A DNA stretch of 64,000 nt from Streptomyces microflavus (GCF_014650075.1 NZ_BMUG01000018.1:80274-144273), one strand, 5' to 3'. Counted from the stretch's first letter, positions 25,700-35,194 are shown. The notes: generated by a model not told the origin, from the letters alone. Program-made: numbers and translations.

Positions 25700-26164
25700 A
25701 TGGTCACGGCCCGGCGGTCTCTCAGCCTGCTGCGGACCCGCTCTGAACCGGCGGGTCCGCTGCGCCTGCTGTGGCTGCTGTGGCTGGTCATGGTTCTGTT
25801 CAGCCTGCTGTATACCCACGGCCTGAGCGGGGAAAGCGCCGCTGGCCACGTGATCAGCGGCCCGCCGGCGTCAGCGGCCGTCCCCGCGCACGGTGCCTCG
25901 ACGGGGCACGGCAAAGCCGAGCCTGCCGCCAGATCGGCCGGGCAGGGCGCTGCTCCCGACGGCCACGGTAATCACGAGACGGCTCACGGGGCGGAGGAGT
26001 GCGCCTCCGGGCAGCCGCAGAACGGCGCAGATCTGCCTGCCCCCAGCACCACTCCGCTGGATGCCGTCCAGATGCGGAACGCTCATGCGTGGGCGGCCGC
26101 ACGGCCGGCGACGAACGAACCGGCGTCACCACCATCGGCAGCCCCAGCGGTCCTGCGGATCTAG
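25700..26164 (+). CDS. DUF6153-type His-rich exported protein, copy 2
   Basis: 154 residues. A Leu/Trp-rich membrane segment (LRLLWLLWLVMVLFSLLYTHG) at about 26-46 is followed by an external part rich in His, Gly, Ala and Pro (HGASTGHGKAEPAARSAG, DGHGNHETAHGAEEC) and a C-terminus ending VLRI, like the first copy. Metal binding is inferred from composition. The operator-like dyad directly before it and the adjacent BlaI gene suggest shared control. Confidence 0.6.
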   Translation: MVTARRSLSLLRTRSEPAGPLRLLWLLWLVMVLFSLLYTHGLSGESAAGHVISGPPASAAVPAHGASTGHGKAEPAARSAGQGAAPDGHGNHETAHGAEECASGQPQNGADLPAPSTTPLDAVQMRNAHAWAAARPATNEPASPPSAAPAVLRI

Positions 26165-26786
26165 GCCCAGCGCTCCCGAACTGGTCGACCTGTCTCACGT
26201 GACGCCATCTTTGGTCACTTTGAGCTACTGACAGAGTGCGAACAGTTCCCGGTGCCTGCACAGCCGCATCGCCAACGCCCGTCAGGGGAGGCGACGGTCA
26301 TGTCGCGAGGCCGCATTGCTGACCGTCTGACCTGCCCGCCGCGCACCCGGAGTCCCGGCCCGCGGCTGTCGTTCGGAGCATCTGTGACGCCCGGTTCCCC
26401 TATACACCCCTTGGCGGCATGGCATCCAACCCGGTTGCCCCTGCGCCGCGTTATCCGTAGCCCTTCGAGTTCGGCACACCGGCCGGGACTGGCCCCGCCA
26501 GCGCACCCGTTCCGTGCCACAGCCCTGCCTGCCGACTCCCTGCCCCCTGACGCGGGGGAGCCCATGACCCGGCGGACGGCGTCCAGTTCCGCCCATGGGG
26601 CGACTTTCCCAAGCATGTTCGCGATCACGCTGCTGCTGTCGCCGTGTAGGGCGCGTGGGCGGAGCAGACCGGATGGATCGCAGACAGGGCGACAGAAGCT
26701 CGCCGTGATCTGCCGGTGGCGGATCTAGGCCAGCACTTCACGCGAGATGAGTAGTCCCCCACACGCACATCGATCGAGAGCGAACC
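26165..26786. other. Intergenic region, no gene seen
   Basis: About 620 bases. Open frames on both strands are Arg/Pro-rich without any recognisable motif, and none has a good ribosome site. No repeats or strong hairpin noticed. Confidence 0.4.
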
Positions 26787-27902
26787 ATGCACCCTCTGAC
26801 AGCCAACAACCTCACATCCGCCAACTCCGGCCTCTCCGGGCTGGTCGGAGACACCCCGCTACTTCGGGTCGCCGAACCTCTGGCACCGGCCGGACACGGC
26901 TTCTGGGCAAAGCTTGAGGGCTTCAATCCCGGTGGCATCAAGGACCGCCCGGCGCTGCATATGGTGGAGCGTGCCCGTGCCCGTGGGGACCTGCGTCCTG
27001 GCGGAATGATCATCGAGTCCACCAGCGGCACGCTCGGCCTGGGGCTGGCTCTGGCCGGCATGGTGTACGGACACCCGGTCACCCTTGTCACCGACCCTGG
27101 TCTCGAGTCGTCCATGACTCGACTGCTCGCCGCCTACGGGGCACGGGTCAACGTGGTGTCCGAGCCCCATCCGACCGGCGGCTGGCAGCAGGCACGCCGC
27201 GACCGTGTCACCCAGCTACAGGAACAGCACCTCGACTCCTGGTGCCCGGACCAGTACAACAATCCCGACAACGTCTCTGCCTACACCCCGCTCGCGCTGG
27301 AGCTGGCCTCTCAGCTGGGCCACATCGACGTACTGGTGTGCAGCGTCGGGACGGGCGGGCACTCCGCGGGTGTCTCGCGAGTGCTGAGCCAGCTCTATCC
27401 CGACCTGAAACTGGTCGGAGTGGACACCGTCGGCTCGACCATCTTCGGTCAGCCGGCCCGCACCCGGCTGATGCGTGGCCTCGGATCGAGCATCTATCCG
27501 CGCAACGTCGCCTACGAGAACTTCTCCGAAGTGCATTGGGTCGCCCCGTCCGAGGCAGTCTGGACCTGTCGGCAACTGGCCTCCTCCCACTACGCCACCG
27601 GCGGGTGGAGCGTCGGGGCTGTCGCTCTGGTCGCCGGCTGGGTCGCGCGCACGATGCCCGCGGACACCCGGATCGCGGCGATCTTCCCCGACGGTCCCCA
27701 GCGGTATCTGGGGACGGTGTACGACGACCACTACTGCGAGGCCCATGGCCTGCTCGACGGCCCGCCGGCCGTCGAACCGGAGGTGGTGGGGCGCCCCGAA
27801 GAGAAAGAGGTCACCCGCTGGACCCGGTGCACTACCGTGATCGATCCAGTGAGCGTGCCGCAGGACGCCGAGGCGGCTTCGGACGGCGAGGGCCGGCTGT
27901 GA
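26787..27902 (+). CDS. PLP-dependent cysteine-synthase-like enzyme
   Basis: 371 residues, fold type II beta-replacement enzyme. LVGDTPLLRV opens the domain; the Schiff-base lysine is K52 in FNPGGIKDRPAL; the substrate loop is ESTSGTLGLGLALAG; the phosphate-cradle loop is CSVGTGGHSAGVSRVL. The STSGT loop and this overall type are shared by cystathionine beta-synthase-like enzymes and by SbnA, which uses O-phosphoserine. The C-terminus has an extra 40 residues with RWTRCTTV. Its stop overlaps the next start by 4 bases (GTGA). With the DUF1015 gene two places on, an O-phosphoserine substrate is likely. Confidence 0.88.
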   Translation: MHPLTANNLTSANSGLSGLVGDTPLLRVAEPLAPAGHGFWAKLEGFNPGGIKDRPALHMVERARARGDLRPGGMIIESTSGTLGLGLALAGMVYGHPVTLVTDPGLESSMTRLLAAYGARVNVVSEPHPTGGWQQARRDRVTQLQEQHLDSWCPDQYNNPDNVSAYTPLALELASQLGHIDVLVCSVGTGGHSAGVSRVLSQLYPDLKLVGVDTVGSTIFGQPARTRLMRGLGSSIYPRNVAYENFSEVHWVAPSEAVWTCRQLASSHYATGGWSVGAVALVAGWVARTMPADTRIAAIFPDGPQRYLGTVYDDHYCEAHGLLDGPPAVEPEVVGRPEEKEVTRWTRCTTVIDPVSVPQDAEAASDGEGRL

Positions 27903-29191
27903 AGAGCCCCTTCGGTCAAATGCGCACGTTCGAGCGCAGCGTGCAATTGTTGATGGTCAATCAGTTCACCATCAATCTCGGCTTCTACATGCTCATGCCC
28001 TACCTTGCTCAGCACCTGGCCGGAAACCTGGGGATGGCCGCCTGGATGGTCGGCCTGATCCTGGGCGTGCGGAACTTCAGCCAGCAGGGCATGTTCTTCT
28101 TCGGCGGCACGCTGGCCGACCGGTTCGGCTACAAGCCGATGATCATCGCCGGTCTGATGCTGCGTATCGTCGGATTCGCTGTGCTTGGCCTTGTCGACTC
28201 CCTCCCCGCTCTGCTCGCCGCCTCGGCGGCCACGGGGCTGGCAGGAGCACTGTTCAACCCCGCGTCGAGGGCCTACTTGGCCCTCGATGCAGGGGAGCGG
28301 CGAGTGGAGGCATTCGCGCTGTTCAACGTCTTCTATCAGGCTGGGATTCTGCTGGGTCCGCTCGTCGGCGTACTGCTCACCGGCGTCAGCTTCCGCCTGA
28401 CCTGCCTGGTGGCCGCCGGTGTGTTCGCAGTGCTGTCCATCGTGCAGATCCGGGCTCTCCCGGCCCGCGTCGGGCAGCACGGCGACGACAACTCGGTCTC
28501 GTCGGTGCTCTCGCAGTGGCGCACGGTGGTCTCCAACCGGCCGTTCCTCCTGTTCTCCATCGCAATGATCGGCTCCTACGCCCTGTCCTTCCAGGTCTAT
28601 CTGGCACTTCCGCTGGAAGTCCGCCGTATGGCCGGGAACGAGACGGTCAACACCGTCGGCGTGGGACTGCTCTTCGCCGCCTCGGGGCTGGCCACCATCG
28701 TCGGACAGACCCGGCTCACCGCCTGGGCCAAGGAACGCCTCGGCACCGGAAGGTCGTTGATCGCCGGGCTGGCCACCCTCGGAGCGGCCTTTCTGCCACT
28801 GCTGGCGGCCACCGCGGTACCGGTGCCCGAAGAGGGACCCGCCCGCTGGGCACTGGCCGTCGTGCCGCCCCTGCTCTCAGCCCTGCTGCTGGCCCTGGGG
28901 ACCATGCTGGCCTACCCCTTCGAGATGGACACGATTGTCGCACTCGCCCAGAACCGGTACGTAGCAACGCACTACGGCTTGTACAACACGATCTGCGGCA
29001 TCGGCATCACCGTCGGCAACCTCCTAACGGGAGTGGCTCTAGACGCCGCACGCTCGGCCGGAGCGCCGGCCCTGCCCTGGATCGTCCTCGCCGCCATCGG
29101 GGGCGGCTGCGCGCTTGCCGTACTCGGCCTGCATCGAACCGGCCGCCTGACGCCGGCTCCAACGCCCGAGATGCGATCCGCGAAGGTCTGA
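27899..29191 (+). CDS. MFS transporter, 12-TM
   Basis: 430 residues from GTG at 27899, which overlaps the preceding stop. About 12 membrane segments. The motif A loop reads FFGGTLADRFGYKPMII, and helix 5 shows FNVFYQAGILLGPLVGVLL. Being translationally coupled to the PLP enzyme, it probably exports the product of that pathway or a precursor. MdtH-like multidrug exporters share this layout; substrate is not decided by sequence. Confidence 0.9.
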   Translation: MKSPFGQMRTFERSVQLLMVNQFTINLGFYMLMPYLAQHLAGNLGMAAWMVGLILGVRNFSQQGMFFFGGTLADRFGYKPMIIAGLMLRIVGFAVLGLVDSLPALLAASAATGLAGALFNPASRAYLALDAGERRVEAFALFNVFYQAGILLGPLVGVLLTGVSFRLTCLVAAGVFAVLSIVQIRALPARVGQHGDDNSVSSVLSQWRTVVSNRPFLLFSIAMIGSYALSFQVYLALPLEVRRMAGNETVNTVGVGLLFAASGLATIVGQTRLTAWAKERLGTGRSLIAGLATLGAAFLPLLAATAVPVPEEGPARWALAVVPPLLSALLLALGTMLAYPFEMDTIVALAQNRYVATHYGLYNTICGIGITVGNLLTGVALDAARSAGAPALPWIVLAAIGGGCALAVLGLHRTGRLTPAPTPEMRSAKV

Positions 29192-29264
29192 CCGATCCGG
29201 CTGGGGGCGGGCGCGACACGGTTCCCGCCCCCAGCCCCGCCGCGCCCACTTCCAGGAGCGATTG

Positions 29265-30491
29265 ATGCCCACCCCCGAACCACCGGACTCCCCGGCTCTA
29301 CGCCTGCACCCCTTTCGCGCGGTGCGCTACGACCCTCTCCGTGTCGGCGACATTTCCGGCATGGTGTGTCCCCCGTACGACGACATCGGCCCGGACCGAG
29401 TGCGCACACTGCGCTCCCGGCCACACCACATCACCCGGCTCCTGCACGCTGAGAACGCGCGAGGCACCGCCGCACACCTGGACCGCTGGCTGCGTCGCGG
29501 TGTCCTGGTTCGAGACCCTCGGCCCACCCTGTATGTGTACCAACAGCACACAGGCCAAGAGGTGCTGCAACGTGGCGTGATCGGCGCCTTGGATCTGCCC
29601 CGCGATGGGGAGAGCACGGTCATTCCGCATGAGGGCGTCCAACCGCATGTGGTCACGGCGCGTGCTGCGCTGATGAAGGGGCTGCGCGCCCAACCCGAGC
29701 CGCTGCTGCTCACCTACAACTCCGCGACGCGATCGGCAGCGGGGGTCATCGACAGCCTCACCCAGCTGCCACCCGTGGCTACGGTTCGCATCGGTGGCGT
29801 CACACACATGCTCTGGGCATGCACCAGTCCCGAGGACCAAGCCCTCATCGCAGCCGATCTGGCACCCCACCAGGCCCTCATAGCGGACGGCCACCATCGC
29901 TACGCGGCCTGCATCCAGCTGCGAGATCAGCATGGGCCCGGCCCGAACCCCTGGCAGAGTTGCCTGGCCCTGCTGGTCGACGCCTCCACCTATCCCCTGC
30001 GAGTGGCGGCAATCCACCGCGTCATTCCCGGCCTCGGCGCGGACAAGGCAGCCGCGGCAGCCGCCGATGTCGCCCGGGTACGGCCGTTGCCCGCGGGCGC
30101 TCGCCTGCCCGGGCCGGGCGAGCTGGTGCTGACGGGCGCCGGGCGCGCCTGGGCGGTCACCGATCCTGATCCGCAGGCGTTGAACGAGGCGCTCACTGGA
30201 AAGCCGCAGCAGTGGTGCGATGTGCCCGCTGCCGTCACCGACCATCTGTTCCTGGCCCAGGCATGGTCTGTGCAGAACCTGCCTGGTGCCGTACGCCACG
30301 TGCATGACGCAGGCGAAGCAACAGCTGCTGTGAGCAGGCCCGGAAGCGGAACAACCCTCCTGTTGCCCGCGATGACCGAGAGAGCCGTGCGGGAGCTGGC
30401 CGGTGCCGGGGTCCTGCTGCCCCGCAAATCCACCTCCTTCGGTCCGAAGCCGGCCGTCGGCCTCGTGCTGCGCGTCCTTGACAGCTCCTGA
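29265..30491 (+). CDS. DUF1015 protein, possible free-serine kinase
   Basis: 408 residues from ATG at 29265, with AGGAG six bases upstream. Family marks are HPFRAVRYDPLRVGDISG, VCPPYDDIGPDRV at the N-terminus, VIPHEGVQPH and the strongly conserved HQALIADGHHRYAACIQL. As I recall, a Thermotoga DUF1015 member phosphorylates free L-serine to O-phospho-L-serine; this role is a hypothesis here. It follows a PLP beta-replacement enzyme and an exporter, the setting expected if it supplies activated serine. The spacing of 73 bases after the MFS gene allows one operon. Confidence 0.85.
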   Translation: MPTPEPPDSPALRLHPFRAVRYDPLRVGDISGMVCPPYDDIGPDRVRTLRSRPHHITRLLHAENARGTAAHLDRWLRRGVLVRDPRPTLYVYQQHTGQEVLQRGVIGALDLPRDGESTVIPHEGVQPHVVTARAALMKGLRAQPEPLLLTYNSATRSAAGVIDSLTQLPPVATVRIGGVTHMLWACTSPEDQALIAADLAPHQALIADGHHRYAACIQLRDQHGPGPNPWQSCLALLVDASTYPLRVAAIHRVIPGLGADKAAAAAADVARVRPLPAGARLPGPGELVLTGAGRAWAVTDPDPQALNEALTGKPQQWCDVPAAVTDHLFLAQAWSVQNLPGAVRHVHDAGEATAAVSRPGSGTTLLLPAMTERAVRELAGAGVLLPRKSTSFGPKPAVGLVLRVLDSS

Positions 30492-30548
30492 GCCCAGGCA
30501 ATCCGCCCCTCTGTCCTTGTCCACGACCTGTACCTGAAAGGCTCAACC

Positions 30549-31292
30549 GTGTCTCCAGCCCAACTCGCCGACCGTGACGCAGCCACCGTGCCGCGGCAGA
30601 GCCCGCGGCCCGGCCGTGCAGAATTGCGAAGAGCGGGATCCCGCCGTGCACGCCGTGCCCGCCGCGGGGACTCCCTGTCGGCGCGCTACCTCGGCTACGT
30701 CGGATACTTCGTCGGCGCCGGACTCATCAGCGGCGCCGTCGTGCACTATCCACTGGACCCGGCCCGCTACACCCGGATCGCCGGCCTTGGCGTTCTGGTC
30801 TTTCTGGCTGCCACCGTCCTGAACGAGTTCGTGCTGACCCGCCAGCGTCCCGCTGTGCCTCGCGTGCTTCTGGTGATAGGTGCGTCGCTGCTTCTCTCAT
30901 TCGGCATCGGGATGCTCAGCGGTGGCATGCAGCACTTCGACGACTTTCCGGACCGGGCAGCGGTTCTGATCCCCCTCGGGATAGCAGTGTCCTTCGTCGC
31001 GTACTACCTCAAGGAGGCGGAACGACCCGCGCGTCGAATCTTCAGCCTGTTCGGGCTCGTCGTTCTGGTCACCACACTTGCCGCCTTCTTCGGCCTGCGC
31101 CAGCTCGCTGCCGGCATCGGCGAGGAGCCCGAAAGCGGCGGGCACAGCCATGGCAGCGAGGAGCCTGCGAGCGGGGGCCAACAAGTCGGAGATGCACCTG
31201 CCGAGTCAGATCCACAGCCCTCGTCGCCCGCGACAGCTCCTGACTCGAGCGAGGGGGGTGGAGAGGAGGAAGGGGGCGGTCACGCTCACTAG
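30549..31292 (+). CDS. Polytopic membrane protein with His-rich tail
   Basis: 247 residues from GTG at 30549, not recognised. A basic N-terminus (RRAGSRRARRARRGD) precedes about six hydrophobic segments between residues 40 and 190 (YLGYVGYFVGAGLISGAVV, LGVLVFLAATVLNEFVL, VLLVIGASLLLSFGIGML, LIPLGIAVSFVAYYL, LFGLVVLVTTLAAFF). The last 60 residues are acidic and Ser/Gly-rich with SGGHSHGSEE and a final GGGHAH, a likely metal-binding end. It is the last gene of the PLP/MFS/DUF1015 set, 57 bases behind it. Confidence 0.65.
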   Translation: MSPAQLADRDAATVPRQSPRPGRAELRRAGSRRARRARRGDSLSARYLGYVGYFVGAGLISGAVVHYPLDPARYTRIAGLGVLVFLAATVLNEFVLTRQRPAVPRVLLVIGASLLLSFGIGMLSGGMQHFDDFPDRAAVLIPLGIAVSFVAYYLKEAERPARRIFSLFGLVVLVTTLAAFFGLRQLAAGIGEEPESGGHSHGSEEPASGGQQVGDAPAESDPQPSSPATAPDSSEGGGEEEGGGHAH

Positions 31293-32069
31293 TTGGAGGG
31301 GCATGAGGTGTCACTGCGCGAGTCGGAGTCGGACGCGCTGTTTGGAATTGGCGTGCCGCGGCGGAACGTAATACTGAGTGACAGGTGAGCATCAGAAGGT
31401 GCTGTCAATAGGGGCTTGGTGGTCGCAGCGGAGGACACGTTGGCCTGCTCGGCTACTGCGTGTCGAACGCCGTGCTGGATGGCTTCTCCAGTTTGTCCTC
31501 TCCGCGGCCGTCCTCATCCCGCTGTGCCGTGGGCGGAGCGGTGCATGGCTCCCTGGACGGCCAGGTCCTCGCCCAGGAGATCAGCCACCCTGACAGGGTC
31601 TTGATCTCCGGGGCCTGGGGACCTTCTTGACCTGTTCGGCGAGCGTCTTCACTTCGGCCGACTTGGCGCGGGATGGGGCAAGGTCTGCTATCTCTACTGC
31701 CTGGCGGTTGAGGCATCATCCGCGGCCTGGGGGCGGCTGTGCTAGCCCTGCGAGGCGGCAGCCGAGGCCGCGGCTTGGCCGTTGTGTCCGGCCGCGCTGT
31801 CGCCGCTGCGCGGCAAGTACCGTGAGCACCAGCAGCGCGAACAGCGGCACAGCGGGGCCGCGGCACGATCGGGTGCTGCTGGTCAAGCCCGCCGTCGTGC
31901 GGACACACGGGCAACAGCGTGACGTTGAGGTACCCGCGCGATGCCTGGCTCGGCGGGCATGGATCGCGCGAGGCATCCCATGCTGAGCTTGGCCCACTTG
32001 CACTTGCCGCCCTGGCTCGGCCGACTGTGAACCGTCCCGCGCTGAGCTCTCCGCCGTGGGCTGTTGGGA
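31293..32069. other. Intergenic region, no gene seen
   Basis: About 780 bases. Several open frames occur on both strands, but none shows a domain, membrane plan or good ribosome site. A short hydrophobic run on the minus strand near 31800 is the only protein-like feature and is not enough for a call. May be decayed sequence. Confidence 0.35.
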
Positions 32070-32684
32070 CTACGCCTCGCCGCTGGTCTGGGGTACCGGC
32101 TTGCCCGGGGGTGTGAAGGCGGCGAGCACCGTCGCGGTGATGTGGTCAGCGGCATGGTTGGGCGTGAGGCGGCCGGCGCGGATCTCCTCTGCCGCGCTGT
32201 GCATGACCGTGTGCAGGATATTGACCAGCCACGCGATCGACAGGTCCGTACGGAAGACCCCCTCGGCCCGGCCGCGGGCGACCAGCGTCTCGACCCGGGC
32301 GGCGGGCCCGGCATGCAGGTCGCGGATGCGTCCAGCGGAAAGTTCGCGTTGAGCGGCGGCGAGCAGCGCCCGCGCCTGGTTCACCAGCTGCCAACCGGCC
32401 TCAATGTAACGCGCCAGGGCGAGCAGCGGATCGCCGGTCAGGTCGACCGCATCCAGTGCTTCGTTGCCCCGGTCGACGGCGCGGCTCATCGCCGCGTCGA
32501 CGACCTCCGCCCGGGAGTTGAAGTGCGCATACAGCGTCACCCGGCCCACACCCGCGGCCCGCGCGATCTCACTCAGGCTCGCTTCCGGGCTCCTTCCGAG
32601 ACATTCGCCTGCCGCCTGCACGATCGCATCGATGCTGCGCAGAGCGTCGGCACGCTTGGCGGCCGTGGAGTTCTTGCTGCCCAT
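32070..32684 (-). CDS. TetR-family transcriptional regulator
   Basis: 204 residues. The helix-turn-helix reads AIVQAAGECLGRSPEASLSEIARAAG then GRVTLYAHFNSRAEVVDAA. The C-terminal domain is helical (LLALARYIEAGWQLVNQARALL). It is divergent from a DHA2 exporter gene, and a GTACAA-N11-TTGTAC dyad lies between them, the classic local-repressor arrangement. Confidence 0.92.
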   Translation of the reverse strand: MGSKNSTAAKRADALRSIDAIVQAAGECLGRSPEASLSEIARAAGVGRVTLYAHFNSRAEVVDAAMSRAVDRGNEALDAVDLTGDPLLALARYIEAGWQLVNQARALLAAAQRELSAGRIRDLHAGPAARVETLVARGRAEGVFRTDLSIAWLVNILHTVMHSAAEEIRAGRLTPNHAADHITATVLAAFTPPGKPVPQTSGEA

Positions 32685-32706
32685 ACGCCCACCCTACCCC
32701 GAAATC

Positions 32707-32729
32707 GTACAACCTTGTTTGGCTTGTAC
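32707..32729. promoter_or_regulatory. Dyad GTACAA-N11-TTGTAC, TetR operator candidate
   Basis: Six-base perfect arms 11 bases apart, 22 bases upstream of the TetR start and about 57 bases before the exporter start. A TATAAC-like -10 (32740-32745) follows the right arm on the plus strand, so repressor binding would block exporter transcription. Confidence 0.55.
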
Positions 32730-32786
32730 CCTCGGGGCGTATAACATGAACACCACTGTATGACTTAGTGATGGAAGGTGAGCGCC

Positions 32787-34184
32787 ATGAGCGATACTGA
32801 CAGCACCACCACACGCGCGCCGGATGCACCGCATCCGCAGCGCTGGACGGTCCTGGGACTGCTGGGACTCGCCCAGCTGATGCTGATCCTCGACATCACC
32901 GTCGTCGCGATCGCACTCCCCGACATGGGCGCGGAACTGAACCTGGACCGCGCGGCACTGACCTGGGTGGTCAGCGGATACGCCCTCACGTTCGGCAGCC
33001 TGATGCTGCTCGGCGGCCGGGCCGCGGATTTGTTCGGTCCCAAACGGGTCGTCCTCGCGGGGCTCGCCGTATTCACCGTCGCGTCGCTGGCCGCCGGATT
33101 CGCCACCGGTGCCCCGCTGCTGCTCGTCGCGCGGATCGCTCAGGGGATGGGCGCCGCGATGGTCTCGCCCGCCGCCCTCTCGGTGGTGGTGCGGCTGTTC
33201 GACGGCGACGAGCGCAACCGAGCCCTGGGCATCTGGTCGGCGCTCGGCGGAGGGGGCGCCGCCCTCGGCGTGCTGCTGGGCGGACTGATCACGGCAGGTC
33301 CGGGCTGGGCCTGGGTTTTCTTCGTCAACGTCCCCGTCGGCCTGATCGTCCTTGTTTTGCTCGCCCGGATCCTGCCGAGCCTGCCCCGCGCAGGCACCGG
33401 CTCCCTCGACATACCCGGCGCCGTCCTGGTCGCCGCCGCGACAGGCGCTCTCATCTACGCTCTGATCCGTGCCGGTGACCACGGCTGGCTCGACATCGTC
33501 ACCGTGGCCTTGGTCGCCGCCGCGGCAGCTGCCTACGCCGCCTTCGCCCTCTGGCAGCGCCGAGCGGCGACACCGCTGATGGACCTGCGTCTGCTCGGTC
33601 GGCGCCCGGTGGTGGCGGGCACCTTCGTGATCGCCGTCACCACGGCGCTGATGGTGGGGGCCTTCTTCCTCGGCTCCTTCTACCTCCAGAACCATCAGGG
33701 CCACGGTGCCCTGATGACCGGCGTGCTGTTCCTGCCGGTGGCACTGCTGACCATGGCGGCCGCCGCAGCCGCCGGCCGCGTGATCGGCCGTCTGGGAGCA
33801 CGGCTGCTGGCTGTGCTCGCCCTGGGCGTGGCAGCTGTCGGGTTCCTCATTCCGGCGCTGTGGTCCGGAACCATGGCGATGGTCACCGGCGTGAGCGTCG
33901 CCGCAGCGGGACTGGGTGCCCTGTTCGTCGTCGCCTCCGCCACCGCACTCGCCAGCGTTGCCCCCCATGAGGCCGGGGTGACGTCGGGCATCGTCAGCAC
34001 CTTCCACGAGTTCGGCGCTGCGGCAGGCGCTGCGGCCGTCTCCAGCGCCGCCGCCACGAGCATCGCCGCGCACACCGGTGTCCGGACCGCGTCCGGCTTC
34101 GACGACGCGTTCCTCGTCGCCACGGCCATGGCCGCGGTCTCCGCCGTCATCGTGATGTGGCTCATCCCCGCCAAGCACCAGTAG
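32787..34184 (+). CDS. DHA2-family (14-TM) MFS drug exporter
   Basis: 465 residues from ATG at 32787, 8 bases after GGAAGG. GTG at 32778 is an alternative start. Helix 1 holds LAQLMLILDITVVAIALPDM (motif D1), the 2-3 loop has GGRAADLFGPKRVVL (motif A) and helix 5 GALGGGGAALGVLLGG-like motif C. The C-terminal half continues with eight segments and VTSGIVSTFHEFGAAAGAA. Expected to be induced by the ligand of the divergent TetR protein. Confidence 0.93.
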   Translation: MSDTDSTTTRAPDAPHPQRWTVLGLLGLAQLMLILDITVVAIALPDMGAELNLDRAALTWVVSGYALTFGSLMLLGGRAADLFGPKRVVLAGLAVFTVASLAAGFATGAPLLLVARIAQGMGAAMVSPAALSVVVRLFDGDERNRALGIWSALGGGGAALGVLLGGLITAGPGWAWVFFVNVPVGLIVLVLLARILPSLPRAGTGSLDIPGAVLVAAATGALIYALIRAGDHGWLDIVTVALVAAAAAAYAAFALWQRRAATPLMDLRLLGRRPVVAGTFVIAVTTALMVGAFFLGSFYLQNHQGHGALMTGVLFLPVALLTMAAAAAAGRVIGRLGARLLAVLALGVAAVGFLIPALWSGTMAMVTGVSVAAAGLGALFVVASATALASVAPHEAGVTSGIVSTFHEFGAAAGAAAVSSAAATSIAAHTGVRTASGFDDAFLVATAMAAVSAVIVMWLIPAKHQ

Positions 34185-34336
34185 ACCCCGTGCCCACGGC
34201 CAGTTGGGACGGGCCGGGCCAGCACTTCCTCAGCCGCGGCGCAGCCGAAACTCGTCCCACGGGCCCTACCGATCACGGCACGGCGGCGATCCGAAGCGGG
34301 CACCGCACGCCCTCGGCATGCCCAGGGAGGCACTGG

Positions 34337-34850
34337 ATGAATTACGGCAAGCGTCGGCTGCTGAAGGCCGGCATCCCCGCGGCAAGTATCGCTGCGGCAC
34401 CAGGCGTCACCCTCTGGACCGGCGGCACACAGCAGGAGGGCGACAACGGGCAAACCGGCTGGCAGGAGGCGGTCGTCGAGCGGGGCCGGACCGTGATGTC
34501 CTTCGACCTCTGAAGAGACCACCCATCACCCCAACCCCACCGAGGCGGGCGGCATCCAGGACGTCGTCGTCGACTAGCCCGACGACACCAGACAGATCAA
34601 CCTCATACGCACCCACCTCCAGCAGGAGGCCAAGGCTTTTGTCCAGGGAGACTTCGGCTATCCCGTGCAGAACCACAGGGACAGCATGTCTGGTCTTACG
34701 AAAACTCAAGAGAGCTACGCATTGAAGTCCGATGCCAGGCACGGCCCGACGGGGCCACCCTGACCTACACCACCAAGAAGCCCGCGCTAGGGGACGCCCT
34801 GCGCGACTGGTTCGAAGCTCAGCTCAGCGACCGCGGTGACCACGCCGAAA
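34337..34850 (+). pseudogene. Decayed small exported-protein gene with stop and frameshifts
   Basis: Reading through lesions gives one protein-like sequence of about 170 residues. MNYGKRRLLKAGIPAASIAA (signal-like) runs to RGRTVMSFDL, where a TGA ends the frame. A shifted frame continues GGIQDVVVD, an in-frame TAG, then PDDTRQINLIRTHLQQEAKA and FVQGDFGYPV. After another shift the original frame gives RPDGATLTYTTKKPALGDAL and RDWFEAQLSDRGDHAE. The C-terminal pattern recalls a small actinobacterial family often labelled aspartate carbamoyltransferase in databases; I recall this from memory only. At least three lesions make it non-functional. Confidence 0.6.
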
Positions 34851-35194
34851 CCGGAACGAGCACCGCAGCAGACGTCGCCGCAAACGTCGTACGATCGGAA
34901 GTGGGCAGCTTGAACGGCCCGCACGAGTTGAACGAGGGCGTGCCCTCCGTCGCAGTCTTCCGCCGCCTGCGCACCGATGCCGGCCTGTCGGACAAGGCCC
35001 CCGAAGATCCGCCCCTTCCTGTGGCTTGTTTTCCGGCCGTCGGGCCTGCAGCGGTGACGCCGATGGCGACTGGCTGCTCTGTCTTCAGTGTCAGCCAGGG
35101 TGGTTGCTCTTTCTCGACGACGATGGGTCACTCGCGTCGGGGAGTAGACAGCCGTCTGAAGTCGACTTGGGCGAGTTAAGCCCGCGCGCGTTGG

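Noticed and set aside
25307..25849. Minus-strand frame of 180 codons
   Set aside because: It overlaps the start of the DUF6153-type gene and the operator dyad, and has no recognisable pattern.
26215..26628. Minus-strand frame of 137 codons
   Set aside because: Arg/Gly/Cys-rich, no ribosome site and no domain; probably chance.
31453..31914. Minus-strand frame of 153 codons
   Set aside because: Pro/Arg-rich composition with no helices or motifs; not supported as a gene.
32755..32769. ACTGT-ATGAC-TTAGT as another BlaI operator
   Set aside because: Only the right arm fits the motif, and the gene pair already has a clear TetR dyad.
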